Positions 23,101 to 35,651 of a stretch of 64,000 bases of DNA are shown piece after piece. Under the pieces are notes generated by a model. That model was not told where the DNA came from. It was given only the letters and a program-made list of their open reading frames with translations, and searched no databases. A program made the translations under genes and the position numbers. Source of the stretch: Coenobita brevimanus (Eukaryota; Arthropoda; Malacostraca; Decapoda; Coenobitidae). The DNA is taken from contig CM064671.1 of the NCBI GenBank assembly GCA_032717465.1, forward strand, positions 56,514,394 to 56,578,393, written 5' to 3'. Within the stretch, counting starts at the first letter, position 1, and each line of letters starts with the position of its first letter.

Positions 23101-26003
23101 GAACTCCGCAGAGGCGACTCGAGGCTATGGAAGACCCGAGTTTGCACAAGGATTCTCAGCTCCCCGATACTAATATAAGTACTGTAGGTTAAGGGGGAAG
23201 TTCGAGAGAGAACTCCGCAGAGGCGACTCGAGGCTATGGAAGACCCGAGTTTGCACAAGGATTCTCAGCTCCCTGATACTAATATAAGTACTATAGGTTC
23301 TGGGGGAAGTGAGAACTCCGCAGAGGCGACTCGAGGCTATGGAAGACCCGAGTTTGCACAAGGATTCTCAGCTTCCTGATATTAATATAAGTACTGTAGG
23401 TTAAGGCACAGGTTGAATACCCGTGTGCAGTTCGAGGCTATGGAAGACCCGAGTTTGCACAAGGATTCTCAACTTACCGACACTAATTGTGTGCTATATT
23501 AATGGCGACCTCGAATGTACGACGCTTAGGCTGTCACTTGAATTTTTCAGCTAGAGCGTACTTTTCGTAGCATGTACTGATTGCTAGGCAGAGAGAATAA
23601 TTGTAACGTATTAAGAATTTTGCCTCATTGACACTTTTGATGCTCCACCTTAATTGGTTTTGCAGGTACAGCAATGGGTGTAGCAGTTTTGCTGTGCGGG
23701 CCAGCTGATCGTCTGCCGCACGCTGCCGCCTCTTCTCCTCTGCCTTCGTCGTCGCCATATTATTATTTACTGTGTCATTTTACACGTAGGTACAGTTACA
23801 CTACAACTGTCACACCTACACCGTGTATTACATACACCACGCTACACAACAATTAGTTGTCAGTGTAAATGTAGGGAACTTTCGCTCAGTTTGACCTGAG
23901 TACAGGATTTTCACCGTCGTCACGGAGTTTTTCCCTCAAGCTTGCTTCTATTAATGTAAATAAGAGGTTTTTTTGCACACTGGCGACTGCGACTTTCTCC
24001 TGTAGCAGGATAGCACACACACCACAGTGTGAATCTTGTGTGACTGAGTTAGGATGTGTACATATATATATATATATCCACAAATTTTTTCCCATAAGGA
24101 AATAATTTAATTTTGTAGGGGCGTAATGTCACGAATCAAATTCGCGACATTTCCCTTTTGTGAGAAGCAACGAACTATTAGTGGAAAACTCACTGTGTAT
24201 CGTTCAGTTAACCGCTCATTCGGACGGAAGCTTTGTCAAATCAATTTTTCATTGTCATACGTGATTGTCTTTGTGTGAGACATTAGTGCTTCCGCTGAGC
24301 AATTTGTTTTGGGCGCATTTCGCTCACTCGACCATTAAAAAATGCGGCCTATCGCTCCCATTTCTTTCTCACGAGTTTACTCAGTCCAGTGTTTGTTGTG
24401 ACGGAGAGAGGTCCTGTGCTCCAGAAGTGTGAGAGGAGAGGTCAGCTAGCACCCAAGCTCCACTAGTATAGTTCCCCAGTGCTCCCACCTTTAGTTCTCC
24501 AGCTTTGGGTGATACACGGCATTCATCGACTAGTATTTCCTTTTTGTATTATCCTAGTTTTAAGAGTTTAGTTAAGGTGTTTTTCCTAGGCGTAAGGATT
24601 TAGTTCTTGTGTGAGTGAGTGAGTGCGATCTCATTAATTTGATTTGAAATGTAACGTTAAATTTATTTTGTAATCAATAAATTTAACAGTTCTTTTTCTT
24701 GAGCTTAATGTAATGTAAACTCTTGTTTCATTTCTCCGCAATTAAGCTTATTTCTCTTATAGCTCCTAGCTTGCATAAACGTTTTGCTATTCATAACTGG
24801 TACTTAGGCCAGTCTTGTTGTATTAAACTTAAAATCCGTTGTGCCTCCTAGGAGTTAAGCACCAGCAAGAGCCTGATATTATTATTAGAATTAGTTATTT
24901 ATTGTCAGGGGTGAAGTAACTTTCTCCAGAGGCTAACAGTACTAAAAAACAGCAATTGAGTAATTAGTCTCCGCTGTGTACTGTTGAGGAAGTTTATAAA
25001 TTCTCGTTCTGAGAAATTCGGCGAAGTAAGCCAGCGTAAATAATCATTGCTTGATGTAGCAAGACAATTATTGTCCCTGCTCGTCAATATTATTGAATAT
25101 TATTATCAATTAAAATAATATAAGCATTTATTTTAAAAAAACCCGTGATATTTTAAAAACGCCGTGACACAGCTCTTCTCAATAGGGTGGAGTGAAAGGC
25201 TTTTCGTCTCATTAACTCTCCTCCTCTTACTGACTCCCTTCAACCTCTCTCTCTTCGCCGCACTGTTGCATCTTTATCTCTTTTCTATCGCTACTTTAAT
25301 GGTCACTGCTCCTCTGAACTGTCTGCTTGCATTCCTCCACCTCTACGACGGGCGCATAGCACCCGTCTGGCAGCAAACTCTCATCCCTTTTCTGTCCAAC
25401 TCTCTAATGCAAGAGTTAACCGTTACTCTCAGTCTTTCATTTATGCAACAGGTCAGCTCTGGAACTGTCTCCCTCTGTCTGTATATCCTGCGGCCTATGA
25501 TCTCCAGTCTTTCAAACGCAGTGTGTCCAGGCATCTCAAAATGATCGGATCTTGAATTTGGCTCTATTGTATTTTGTTTTTCTCTTGGAGGGAACTGTTA
25601 CTGCGGGCTCATGGCCTTTGGTTCCTTCTTCCTAGCATAAAAAAATAAATAAATAAAAAAACCTATTGAGGAGAGCTGTATATGGGGAACCTCCCCTCGC
25701 ATGAGAGTTGTACTCTACGCAGGGGCGGATAAAACCCGTGTATAGAGTCAGCAACTGTGCAGGGGTAAAGAAGGTACCAGAACCTCCAAAGAGCACGACT
25801 AATTTAATGAAAAAAAAAATGCTTTGTATAACTGTCATTAAAACAGTAAATGGATGGGGGAGAAGGGAGGGAGAATAATGAGAGTGCAGTCTCCCCGCCA
25901 CCGCCACAGCCACACTTACTGCGCCACATTCCCCCCACCTCCAACACAACTAACTCTCCGGTTACTTAGCAAATTGCAAAACATCCCTGAATTTTTTACT
26001 TAG

Positions 26004-26051
<48 letters not shown>

Positions 26052-26474
26052 CTATCTGTATCTGTATTTATCTATCTATCCATCTATCTGTCTGTCTCTC
26101 TGTCTATATACGGGTGACTTTACATTTCCTCTACTGTCTTTCTTTCCTTCATTCCTTCTTCTTCCTTCAGTCAGTGGGTGACTCTACACTGAGTGACAAG
26201 CCAAATGGTTTCCTGTACACCAGGAAAGCATTTTCTACGCTCGGTGCTAACCATATAACCAAATTTTGGCGCCTGGTGGTTTTAGTGGGTAATTATTGGG
26301 CTCCAATCGCATTGAGCCGGTGAAGGTTTATATCCAGTGGGTGGTTGGGGTTGATTGCTCGTGTAATACCACTCAGGGATGAGTGAGGCTGGTCACTCTG
26401 ATCTTAACTGTCGGGACCACATGCCTAGCCCAGGGCTCTTACGCTCCTCATGGGGCAATGTATGATTGGATGAT

Positions 26475-26530
<56 letters not shown>

Positions 26531-26898
26531 CCTTTTCTATCGCTACTTCAATGGTCACTGGTACTCTGAACTGTCTGCCTGCATTCCTCCACCACTACGG
26601 CGGGCCCGTAGCATCAGTCATGGCCATGACATATAGAGGTGTATGGTATGTAGGAGGACTGCTGGGCCTTGATAGCAGGCTGTGAAGCCTATGCCCAGAG
26701 TCAGACACACAAAAAAAAAAAAAAAAAAAAAAAAAACTCATCCCTTTTCTGTCCAACTATCTAATGCATATGTTAATCGTTACTTCCTTGTTTCACGTAT
26801 GCAACATGTCAACTCTGAAACTGCCTCCCTCTGTATGAGTCTCATACTGCCTTTGACCTTCAGTCTATCAAGCGGAGTGTGTCCAGGCATCTCTGAAA

Positions 26899-26982
<84 letters not shown>

Positions 26983-28240
26983 TAACAGAACGGAGGAAGG
27001 AAAAACAAATTAATAAAAAAATAATCCATACACCAGATTACTGGTGTCCTCTGTTCATAAAACATCTTACAGTTAGACTTGAACAGTTGTGGGTTGAAAT
27101 TTGGAGGGAAACAACTCAGAGGAAGCGAGTTCCAGAGAGATGCAGTTCGGGGAATGAAAGAATTCTGATAGGCAGAAGTTCTGCAATATGGCTGAGTGAC
27201 ATTCTAGTCATGAGCGCTACCAGATGCCCGTGTAGCACGAGGGAAGGCATGGGGAGGTGGCACCATGGACGCAACTTCGTCTGTGGATTTGCCAAAAAAA
27301 TATCTGTAAAATAATGCAAGGCAGGCAACATTCCTTCTTACTTGCAGGGGAGGTAGTTTATTTGTAATGACAGGGTTGTTAATGATTCTAACAGCTTTGT
27401 TCTGAATTTGGTCTAGTTGTTTTAATGCAACCTATCCACATCCATTCCTCAAGGATGAGCAATATTCAAGCTGAGAGAGGACATGACTCTTATAAATTAT
27501 AGCTAACTGCTTATCAGCGAAGAATTTACGGACTCTGTACAATACTTCAACTTATTTTTAGGCAATTTTAGCAAGTGATCTAACATGAGAGGTCCAGCTG
27601 AGGGCATTGTTAAGTAAGACGCCAAGAATTTCAATACTTTTGGAGATAGGAATATTAGTAGCACAGAAGGTATTGTACGAATATGGCAATATCTGTCTAT
27701 TAGTAAATTGTATGTATTTAGTTTTACTAGCATTAAATGAGACAAGGTTGTTTTGTCCCCATTCACCGATCGTAGATAGGTCTTGATTTATGGAGATGGC
27801 TGTACTGAGTTGAAAGGTAGAGATATTTAACTTTGTAAATGGGTGTCTGAATGTGAATGAACTATGTAGTGTTGCGTCATCTGCGTATGAGTGGATGGGA
27901 TTGTGGGTGACAGATAAGAGATCATTAATATGAACCAGGAATAGGGATGGCACCAGAACTGACCCCTGTGGCACGCCGGCATTAATTGAGTGAAAACTGG
28001 AATTTACGTCATCAACTTTTACTCTTATTTTCCTCTCACTAAGATATGAAGATATCAAAGGAACAAAAGACGTTAGTCCATAGCAAGGGAGTTTGGACAG
28101 TAGGGAACGAAGACATACTCTGTCGAAAGCTTTAGAAATATCAAGAGGTACTGCATGAATTTCTCCATGTAGATCAATTGATTGATGGAAGGTATGAGTT
28201 AGGAGACTATGTCAATGGTGGATCTTTCGTGGCGAAAACC

Positions 28241-28323
<83 letters not shown>

Positions 28324-31300
28324 AGAGAGGGAGGGCAGAGACTCAAGGGGGCTGACTAAGGCTAAATTTAAAGCACAGTGCTCACACCAGGGAGAGCCAG
28401 TCAGTGATCTCCCAGTGCAACATCGGTTGGAGAGGTGGTGCCGGTACCACTGGCTTGGCTGGAGTTCGCCGATATTCTCTCTCAGTGACTGAGTGATATT
28501 ACGGTTTCTTTGCAAGCTCCAGGGAAGGTCTGGCAAAAAGGTGTCATTGTATTTTAGAACTGAGTCACAAAAACAAACCCAGGATTACTGCCTGTCGACC
28601 TCACGAGGCTCATTAAGACACAGTTATTTCTTGACAAGGCTTAGCTTATCTTATTAAACGGCAAAAAAAAAAAAAAAAAAAAAACGTCGAATTTATATAC
28701 TGGTCCCGAATTATTCTCCTGGGTAAACAAGGACAAGGGAAAAACAAACCACAGAAAACAGTTTGACCAGCCTGAGAATTGAACTTTTGGTCACTATTTC
28801 ACCATCAGCTCTCCAATTTTTTAACTCATTCCCAGACTGGGGGGAAGCGGTAGCCATGGCTTCATGCAGACAAGATGTTAAAAAAAAAAAAAATCTTACT
28901 TCATTATGATGTCGTCTTGTAAATTTTTGTAGATACACCCGCTGCGAAAAATTCGTGAGCATTAGGGCTGAACTAACATCATGGCTGATTCACAATATAC
29001 TTATGCAAAAAAAAGAAGTCAATAGCCGTCAGTGGTTGATTCAAACGCTCGTTCAACATTGTTTGAACAACGCAGTTTTTTTGGTCCCCACATCCAAAAA
29101 GAATTTTCGCCACGAGTGTGCTATCGTGATCACTAATTTCTTTACCCCCCTGGCACGAGGTGGGGCGAAGCCAAGCAACGAGACATGACAGGCAAGAGGA
29201 CACAGGCCACTTCATTATGAGAGACACCCTCACCAAAACTACAACTCAGTGTCACGGACAAAACACATAAATGCAGTTATGAAGCAGTTAGTGAATCATA
29301 TCAGACTGCTAGACTAACCGTGACGGCACGCCTGCTCTGACTTCGACTTCCCTGAGTCAGAGGGATAAAGACATTAGCAATTGTGATCGTACCACCAGAC
29401 AAGTAAATTTCACTTAGAGATAATCCGATATTCGTGGGTTTAATATAGCTCTCATTAACATATTCAGTAGTTAAAAGTTCTCCTAAACTGGACAAACTCG
29501 TATAACAGCAGGAAGAATGGAATAAAAAGGAAGTAATTGTGCTAAAGGTTGATAGGATTGATTTGATTAATTCATTACGCCTGAATGCGACAAAGCTATT
29601 ACAGTGCCATGCAGCCATATGTGAGGTGAGTACAGGGGAACTTGTGCCATGCAGGACACACTGTCTAGCTATAACAAATTAACACCCACCAAAGTATGGA
29701 TGACGCATGAGAATAACATCTAGGTTACCATCTTCCATCAAATGTTTACAAGTGTCCACTAAAGTCAGTCTGTGTGGTATTAAATCAGAGACAAATGGAC
29801 ATTGCAGGCTTGTTGGCCTTGGGTGCATCACACAGCTTACAGGAGGAATGAGGTGCGCTGCCCACCCCAGCCACGTGCCACACAGGTCGGTAGCCCAGTC
29901 TGAGGCGGGCACACACCACGTTATGTCAACAAACCATAAGACCACTGCGTCAATATCTATGGGGACGAGAGAGAAAGTGGTCATGATGTTCGATAGATGC
30001 ACTGTGAGGCCTCTCAGCATTTTTATGGTGGAGAATAAGGGAACGGGCTGCTCTGCATATTATCTGCTTGTAGCAAATGGGGGAGGCATTAGAAGCATCC
30101 AGAGTGGGCAGATCCAGTCCACATGCAGTCCTTGTAAAGAGGTCAGCAGTGTTGTTGGCTGTAAGACCAATATGAGAGGGAATCTGCAGAAAGTGCACCA
30201 CCAGTGAACGATCATGGGCAGTGGCCAATTGACGGAGTATCTACATAACGACGTGTTGATATGCAGGCCTTGGAGGGGAGAGGGCATGAAGGGCCAGCTG
30301 TGAGTCACAGATGATCAAGCCGCTGTTATTCGTTCATATTAATAAAGTAACTGCATCCAGGAGTCCATGTAGTTCGCAATACGCAGAGCTCGACGAGGTT
30401 GGCAGTTGACAGCCCAACCATCCCCTTTGAAGTGGGTCCAGACTTGGGGAAAATACAGCACAGCCAGCACTGACATCCTCCTGCAGGGAGCCATCAGTGT
30501 AGATATGGTGGGCAGAAGGGAGGGAAGATGACAGCCTGGTGATGGTCTCCAAAGTTAGCTGTTTCTGAAGCTGAGGCAGGTCAGTCTTGGAGGCCGGAGT
30601 GTATGAGATACCAGGCACAGGGGTCTGCCAAGGTGGAATGCCATAGTCCACCTTCTCAGCAAGCACTGGCACATTGATGTTTAGCCGTCGGACTTTTGAA
30701 CAAACAGTATTAACTAGTGTGCAGCCACCACTGCTAAGCAGAGGCCTCGGTGCAGTGGGATCAAGGGAAGTCCGAATGATGTGAAAGCAGTGGGGAGAAA
30801 GGTGAGGATAATGCAGGCATTTAACACTGAAGTATGTAACCACGGAGTATATTATCTCAACAAGTAGTGGAAGGTTGAGTTCAAGTTGCATGTTGACAAT
30901 TCTGGTTGAGCCAGGGCAGCCCAGGATGAGTCTCATTACTGCGTTTTGGAACTTCTCAAGAGGTTATAAGGCTATTTTGCAAAGTTGACAAAGAGCAGGG
31001 GAGAGATAATCAACAACTGCACGAATGAACACTATGTATATGGTTCATATTACAGGAATAGACATCCTGGCAGTATAATTAGTGAGCCATTTGAGAGATT
31101 TTAGGCGCCACTGTAGTCGGGTCAGCAGATCCTGAACAATCGGATGCACGCATTGTCTTACAGGAATGGAAGGAGAAATCCGTACAGGCACCCCCAGACA
31201 AAGGTACTGCGTGCACAGAGGAATAACACAATCCCCGACAGAGAATACAGGCAGTGTTGTTGCTGGACGGGAAGTGAAGATTCTACTGTTTTCTGGAGAG

Positions 31301-34300
31301 ATAATGAATTCGCATTTGGAAGTCGACTCCTGAAACAAGTGAAGGAAACGTTGCAGATCTGCTGAGGAATTTGAGTGAATGCAGATGTTATCAGCATAGC
31401 AAGTAATCATGGTTCCAGGGATGTCAGGAAGGAGGGTGAGTAGACGATGTATAAGGATATTGAACAAAAAAGGACTAAGGACACCACCTTGTGGAGTACC
31501 AAGCTCGAAATCTTTAGCAATGCTGTATGTGCCCTTAAAAAGAACACGAGAGGACCTATCAGTCAGGTAACCACGTATCCATTGCAGCAGGTTTCCCATA
31601 ACTCCAAAATCCACTGGCTGGTCGAGGATGATGACTCTGTTGGCGACATCAAATGCTCTCTTTAAATCAATGAAGGCCACTACACTGGTGGGGGATAGGA
31701 GGGTGTATAGCTCCATGGGGCATTGATGTGTCCCTCGCTGTGATAAAAATCAATACAGTCGGGGCAATAGCTCGTCCTGCAGCCTAAACTAGAGTCTTGT
31801 GAGGAGGATGTGTTCTAGTACTTTACTGAAGCAGGAAGTAAGGGAAACAGGTCGGAATTTATGAATGCCAGTTTTAGGAATAGGCACAATTGTACTGTAG
31901 GTCCAGACTTGTGGCATGTATCGCAGATGGATCCAAAGGTTGAACAGCTGGAGAGGGGGATTACCAGGAACTTCCAGGAGGACATGGAGGACAGAAAAAG
32001 TGATGCCATCATCACCTGGAGCCGTTACCCTACCCCTGGTGAGAGCCCGTCGCAATTCATCGTCATTTATAGCCACACCATTCTCTTTGTCTGTCCTCAG
32101 TAAAGCAGTGGTGAGACAGAGTGCACGAAAGCTTTTCTGGGTGGAGAGCATGTCCTGTATGTGTGCAGGAAGAGCAAAAGCCCGTGACTGTGCAGACCAG
32201 GCATCTACAAGATCCTGTGTGTACTGTGCTGGACTGTAGTGGAGGACATTAGAGGGCTTCTTCTTAACAACCTTGTTGATAAGGTGCCACATGGAACCAA
32301 CAGTTGTTTGATTGTTGATGCTATCGGTAAGTTAATGCCTCAAATCGGTATAAACTCAGTTCTGGAGAGCAACTAGATCATCCCTCAACAATCGATACTG
32401 ATGGAGACTCTCGGGGGAAGGTCGTCTTTGAAAGGCAAAACCATCTTCCTCTCTGCCTGAGCGATGTGATTATCCAGTGTCCGGTGTGTGCATCATGATG
32501 GTGCATAATGTGTGGCCTGCTGACATAATGGGTGTAGAAGTCATGCGTGGAGCTGACATGTGATGAATACAACTTTTGGGGACAATGAAGGTCGAATGTG
32601 GGAAGAAGGTTGGTCATATAGGAGATGTATGTAGGGCAGTACCTGGGTGAGACTGGAATGCAAGTGCATCTGTGTACAGGAGAAGGTGTAGCAGGGAGGG
32701 AATAATGAAGGTTGAGAGCAATTTGATCAGACATGAGCTTGGGGATAGATAAACACCTGACCCGGGAAACCACGAGGCCGGATGTAAGGACGTGATTTAG
32801 TGTGCCTCCTCGAGAGTGTGTGGCCCCACCAGTGTCCCAGTGGGTGAGCTGATTACAACAAATGTACTCAAGAAGTTTACTGTAGTCCCGTTACGGTTAA
32901 CGGAGGCAGAAGGGTCCCCCAAAGCAGGGTGCCAGCTATTATAGTCCCCCATGTATATCATGCCAGGGTTGGTGGGAGCTGGGTGAGCAGCTGCATTCAA
33001 CCTGCCTGGCGCAGAGTACACATTGCTCAATCGAATTGTGATGCTTCCAATGGTGACCTCAAGAAACTGGAAGGTTGTCTTGTTGTCTACAGAGCTTTGG
33101 AGGAAACGGTGCTGGATGGAGAAGTGGACTTACGTGACCAATCCATTCCTAACTAGATTGACGTAAGAAACATAACCGCTGAGATTGGGTGCCTCTACCC
33201 CGAGTAGCGCACGACCAACAAAGGATTCCTGAATGAAAATGATATCTGGGCGGCGACTGTATACATATCCTTTGAGTGCAGTAAGTTTAGACTGGTTAGT
33301 AACAACACAGGCATTCCAAGAGATGACATGCAGTTGTGCCATGTTACTGAACTTTGCCATGACATTTACAGGAACCAGATGAGGAAGTAGTGGTGGCATG
33401 AGAAGTGCTACATGGCGTGCCACGAGGGGAAGACTCGCTGGGGGGAGCATTCAGTCGTCCATTGGGAGTGACAATGGAGTCCAGCTTCTCTGTAAGGGTG
33501 GTGACAGTCGTAATGATGACTTCATGTGATTCAGCCAGTGAATTTAATGTTGCCTCAAGTGTGGCTTGCTTGCTAACAAAAGCGGGCTTCTATTGCATCG
33601 AAACGTGCCATAAGTGTGCTAATCTGAGTCCTGAGAGTCGCAACTGCATCGCGAAGTTCAATGACTGCACCTGAGTCCAAACCGACAGTGGAGGCAGGGG
33701 GATCGGCAGCGCGGAGTGGTGGTGGTGGTGACGCTAGTGGAGCCCCACCCTTGGCAATGGGGGCAGGGTTAGCCTGGTGTCTAGTGTAGCCATGCGAAAC
33801 GGTAACCCATTCTTGATGACAGTGGGGGCATTACCAGTGCAAGGTATCTGGAGGTGGCGGGTTGGGTTGCATTGAGGCTGTATCAGAAGCAGGTGGAGGG
33901 GGTCGATGAAGATACGTCCAAGAGTCGTGTTGGCCAGAGCACCATTCACACCGTTCTGGCACAGAGCAATACCGGGAGATGTGACCAATGCCCCAGCATC
34001 AAAAGCACCAAGGTTGCTTGTCCTTCATCTTGCGAAACTCAGAAGATGGGAAGCAGGGAAGGAAACTGAAGGTGACAGTTGGTGGTGGCGTGTGAGGAAG
34101 GCTTATGGTGACTACCAGCTGGTTGATAGGAGTGCCATTCTGGTGGAAACATCCGGCTGAGTAGACACCTGGCAGCTCCTTGGCCAAGTTGGGATCAGTG
34201 CAGACAAGATAACGTGTAAGGAGGTAAGTAGGAAACTTGCAGGGCCTCTCAGGTGAGTCTTGAATTTCCAAAGAAAGGAATAGGAACTCTCCTTTAACTA

Positions 34301-35555
34301 TGCAATCTTCGATGTCCCTGTGACGTCTGGAGATGTAGACAAAACTGGAAGTGATTGCAGACCTCTGCTTGGGTGTGGTCAAGGTGAAAAGCATGGTTGA
34401 CGTCAGGCAACCATCGAAGTCTGATGTCCACAGTTGGGCTGTCTTTGAATGAAATCTTGATGTAGTCAGCCCTGGACGCGAACACCAGAGGCGTAGAGGC
34501 AGGAAGCAATAGCAAAACTTGGAGGGATTGAACAAGCTGCAGGAGGTGAGGAGTGTTGGATCCAAGGGTGGCTGCCCTCTGCAGAGGACGAGAAGTCTTC
34601 TGTTGCTTTGATGATTTGGCAGCAGGGGATGAAGGCTCACTGTTGTTGTTCGAGGTCTTACGCATGGGGTGCTTGGCAGAGGCAGATGCCTGGCCGACGA
34701 GGCAAGATGCGGCAGGCACAGATAGTGCTGGTTCCGTAGCTACTTCCCCAGCTAGCGAGACATTGCTACTACTTTGTGGTAGCTGTGGCCAGTCACTCTG
34801 AGTCATCTCATCCTCGTCACTCAGTGTCAGGTCAGCTTCAAGGTCCTCGAGGGTGGCAGGGCCCAAGTACTCCATGCTGCACACCTAGGCAGGTAGCAGG
34901 GTGAATGGGGCATCAGCTTCACCAGCATGACAGAACAGACCAATGGTAACAGGGGAAGTGGAGTGACGCGTCCATGCCGTCACACAGGTCGTACTGCACA
35001 TGCGCAGAAACGAGAAAATCGGACCATGGGGGCCCCGTCTGCCGTAATGAATTTTCCCACCAAACTACAGGCGAAGTCCAAACACCAGAAAAACACAACC
35101 AACGGTGAAGTAAGCACTAGACCTATATGTTGCTCCCTGCAATGACAAGGGTGTTGGAAGGCAAGGACCAGAGGAAAAACCAGGAATATGAGCTGCACAC
35201 AGCAATGATTTGTTTATGTCCTGCCCTCTGGTGGTGAAATCCTGTGCTAAAGGAAAGAAGATGAAGAAAAAACAAAAATTATTGACTTTCGTCTGTTTTT
35301 TCTGCTCTGGTCAATATGGTAGTCAATTTTTGCTGTTCCATTGATTTTCTATAATGTGGCATACACCAACGAATTTACATTCATTTCCCAAATTTTACTG
35401 ACGACTGAACAGGAATAACGGTGGGAGCGCAAACTTTGTCTAACAGTCTGACCAGCCCAAACATCGAATTCGAGATTTTTAGTTCTGCAAACGCTATTAA
35501 TGTACTTTCTTCGTCATCAGAATGGGGGATTATATATTTATGGTTCAAAGATTTG

Positions 35556-35590
<35 letters not shown>

Positions 35591-35608
35591 CACACAAGCG
35601 AGAGCGCC

Positions 35609-35651
<43 letters not shown>

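Larger units (their letters stand above)
13072..25169 (+). mobile_element. LTR retrotransposon, Ty3/gypsy class with integrase before RT (Gmr1-like), carrying a piggyBac
   Basis: Two LTRs of about 1,045 bp (13072-14116 and 24127-25169) start TGTCACG and end CGTGACA. A 5-bp target duplication, CAGCT, stands at 13067-13071 and 25170-25174. The order inside is gag, protease, integrase, reverse transcriptase, RNase H. RT and integrase motifs are of gypsy type, but the order is that of copia; Gmr1 elements are the known case of this arrangement. By eye the LTRs differ at roughly 20-25 sites (about 2%), so the copy is not new. A piggyBac of 3,892 bp sits in pol at a TTAA. Without it the element is about 8.2 kb. 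It is inserted in the jockey-like RT gene. Confidence 0.9.
29680..35260 (-). mobile_element. I-superfamily-like non-LTR retrotransposon with RNase H, decayed
   Basis: The whole order can be read on the minus strand: ORF1 with zinc knuckle, endonuclease, reverse transcriptase and RNase H. An RNase H domain after the RT is a mark of the I group. Many stops and shifts are present. Sequence between 34890 and 35260 is probably the 5' untranslated part. It lies within intron 6 of the receptor gene, in the same orientation as the gene. Confidence 0.82.
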
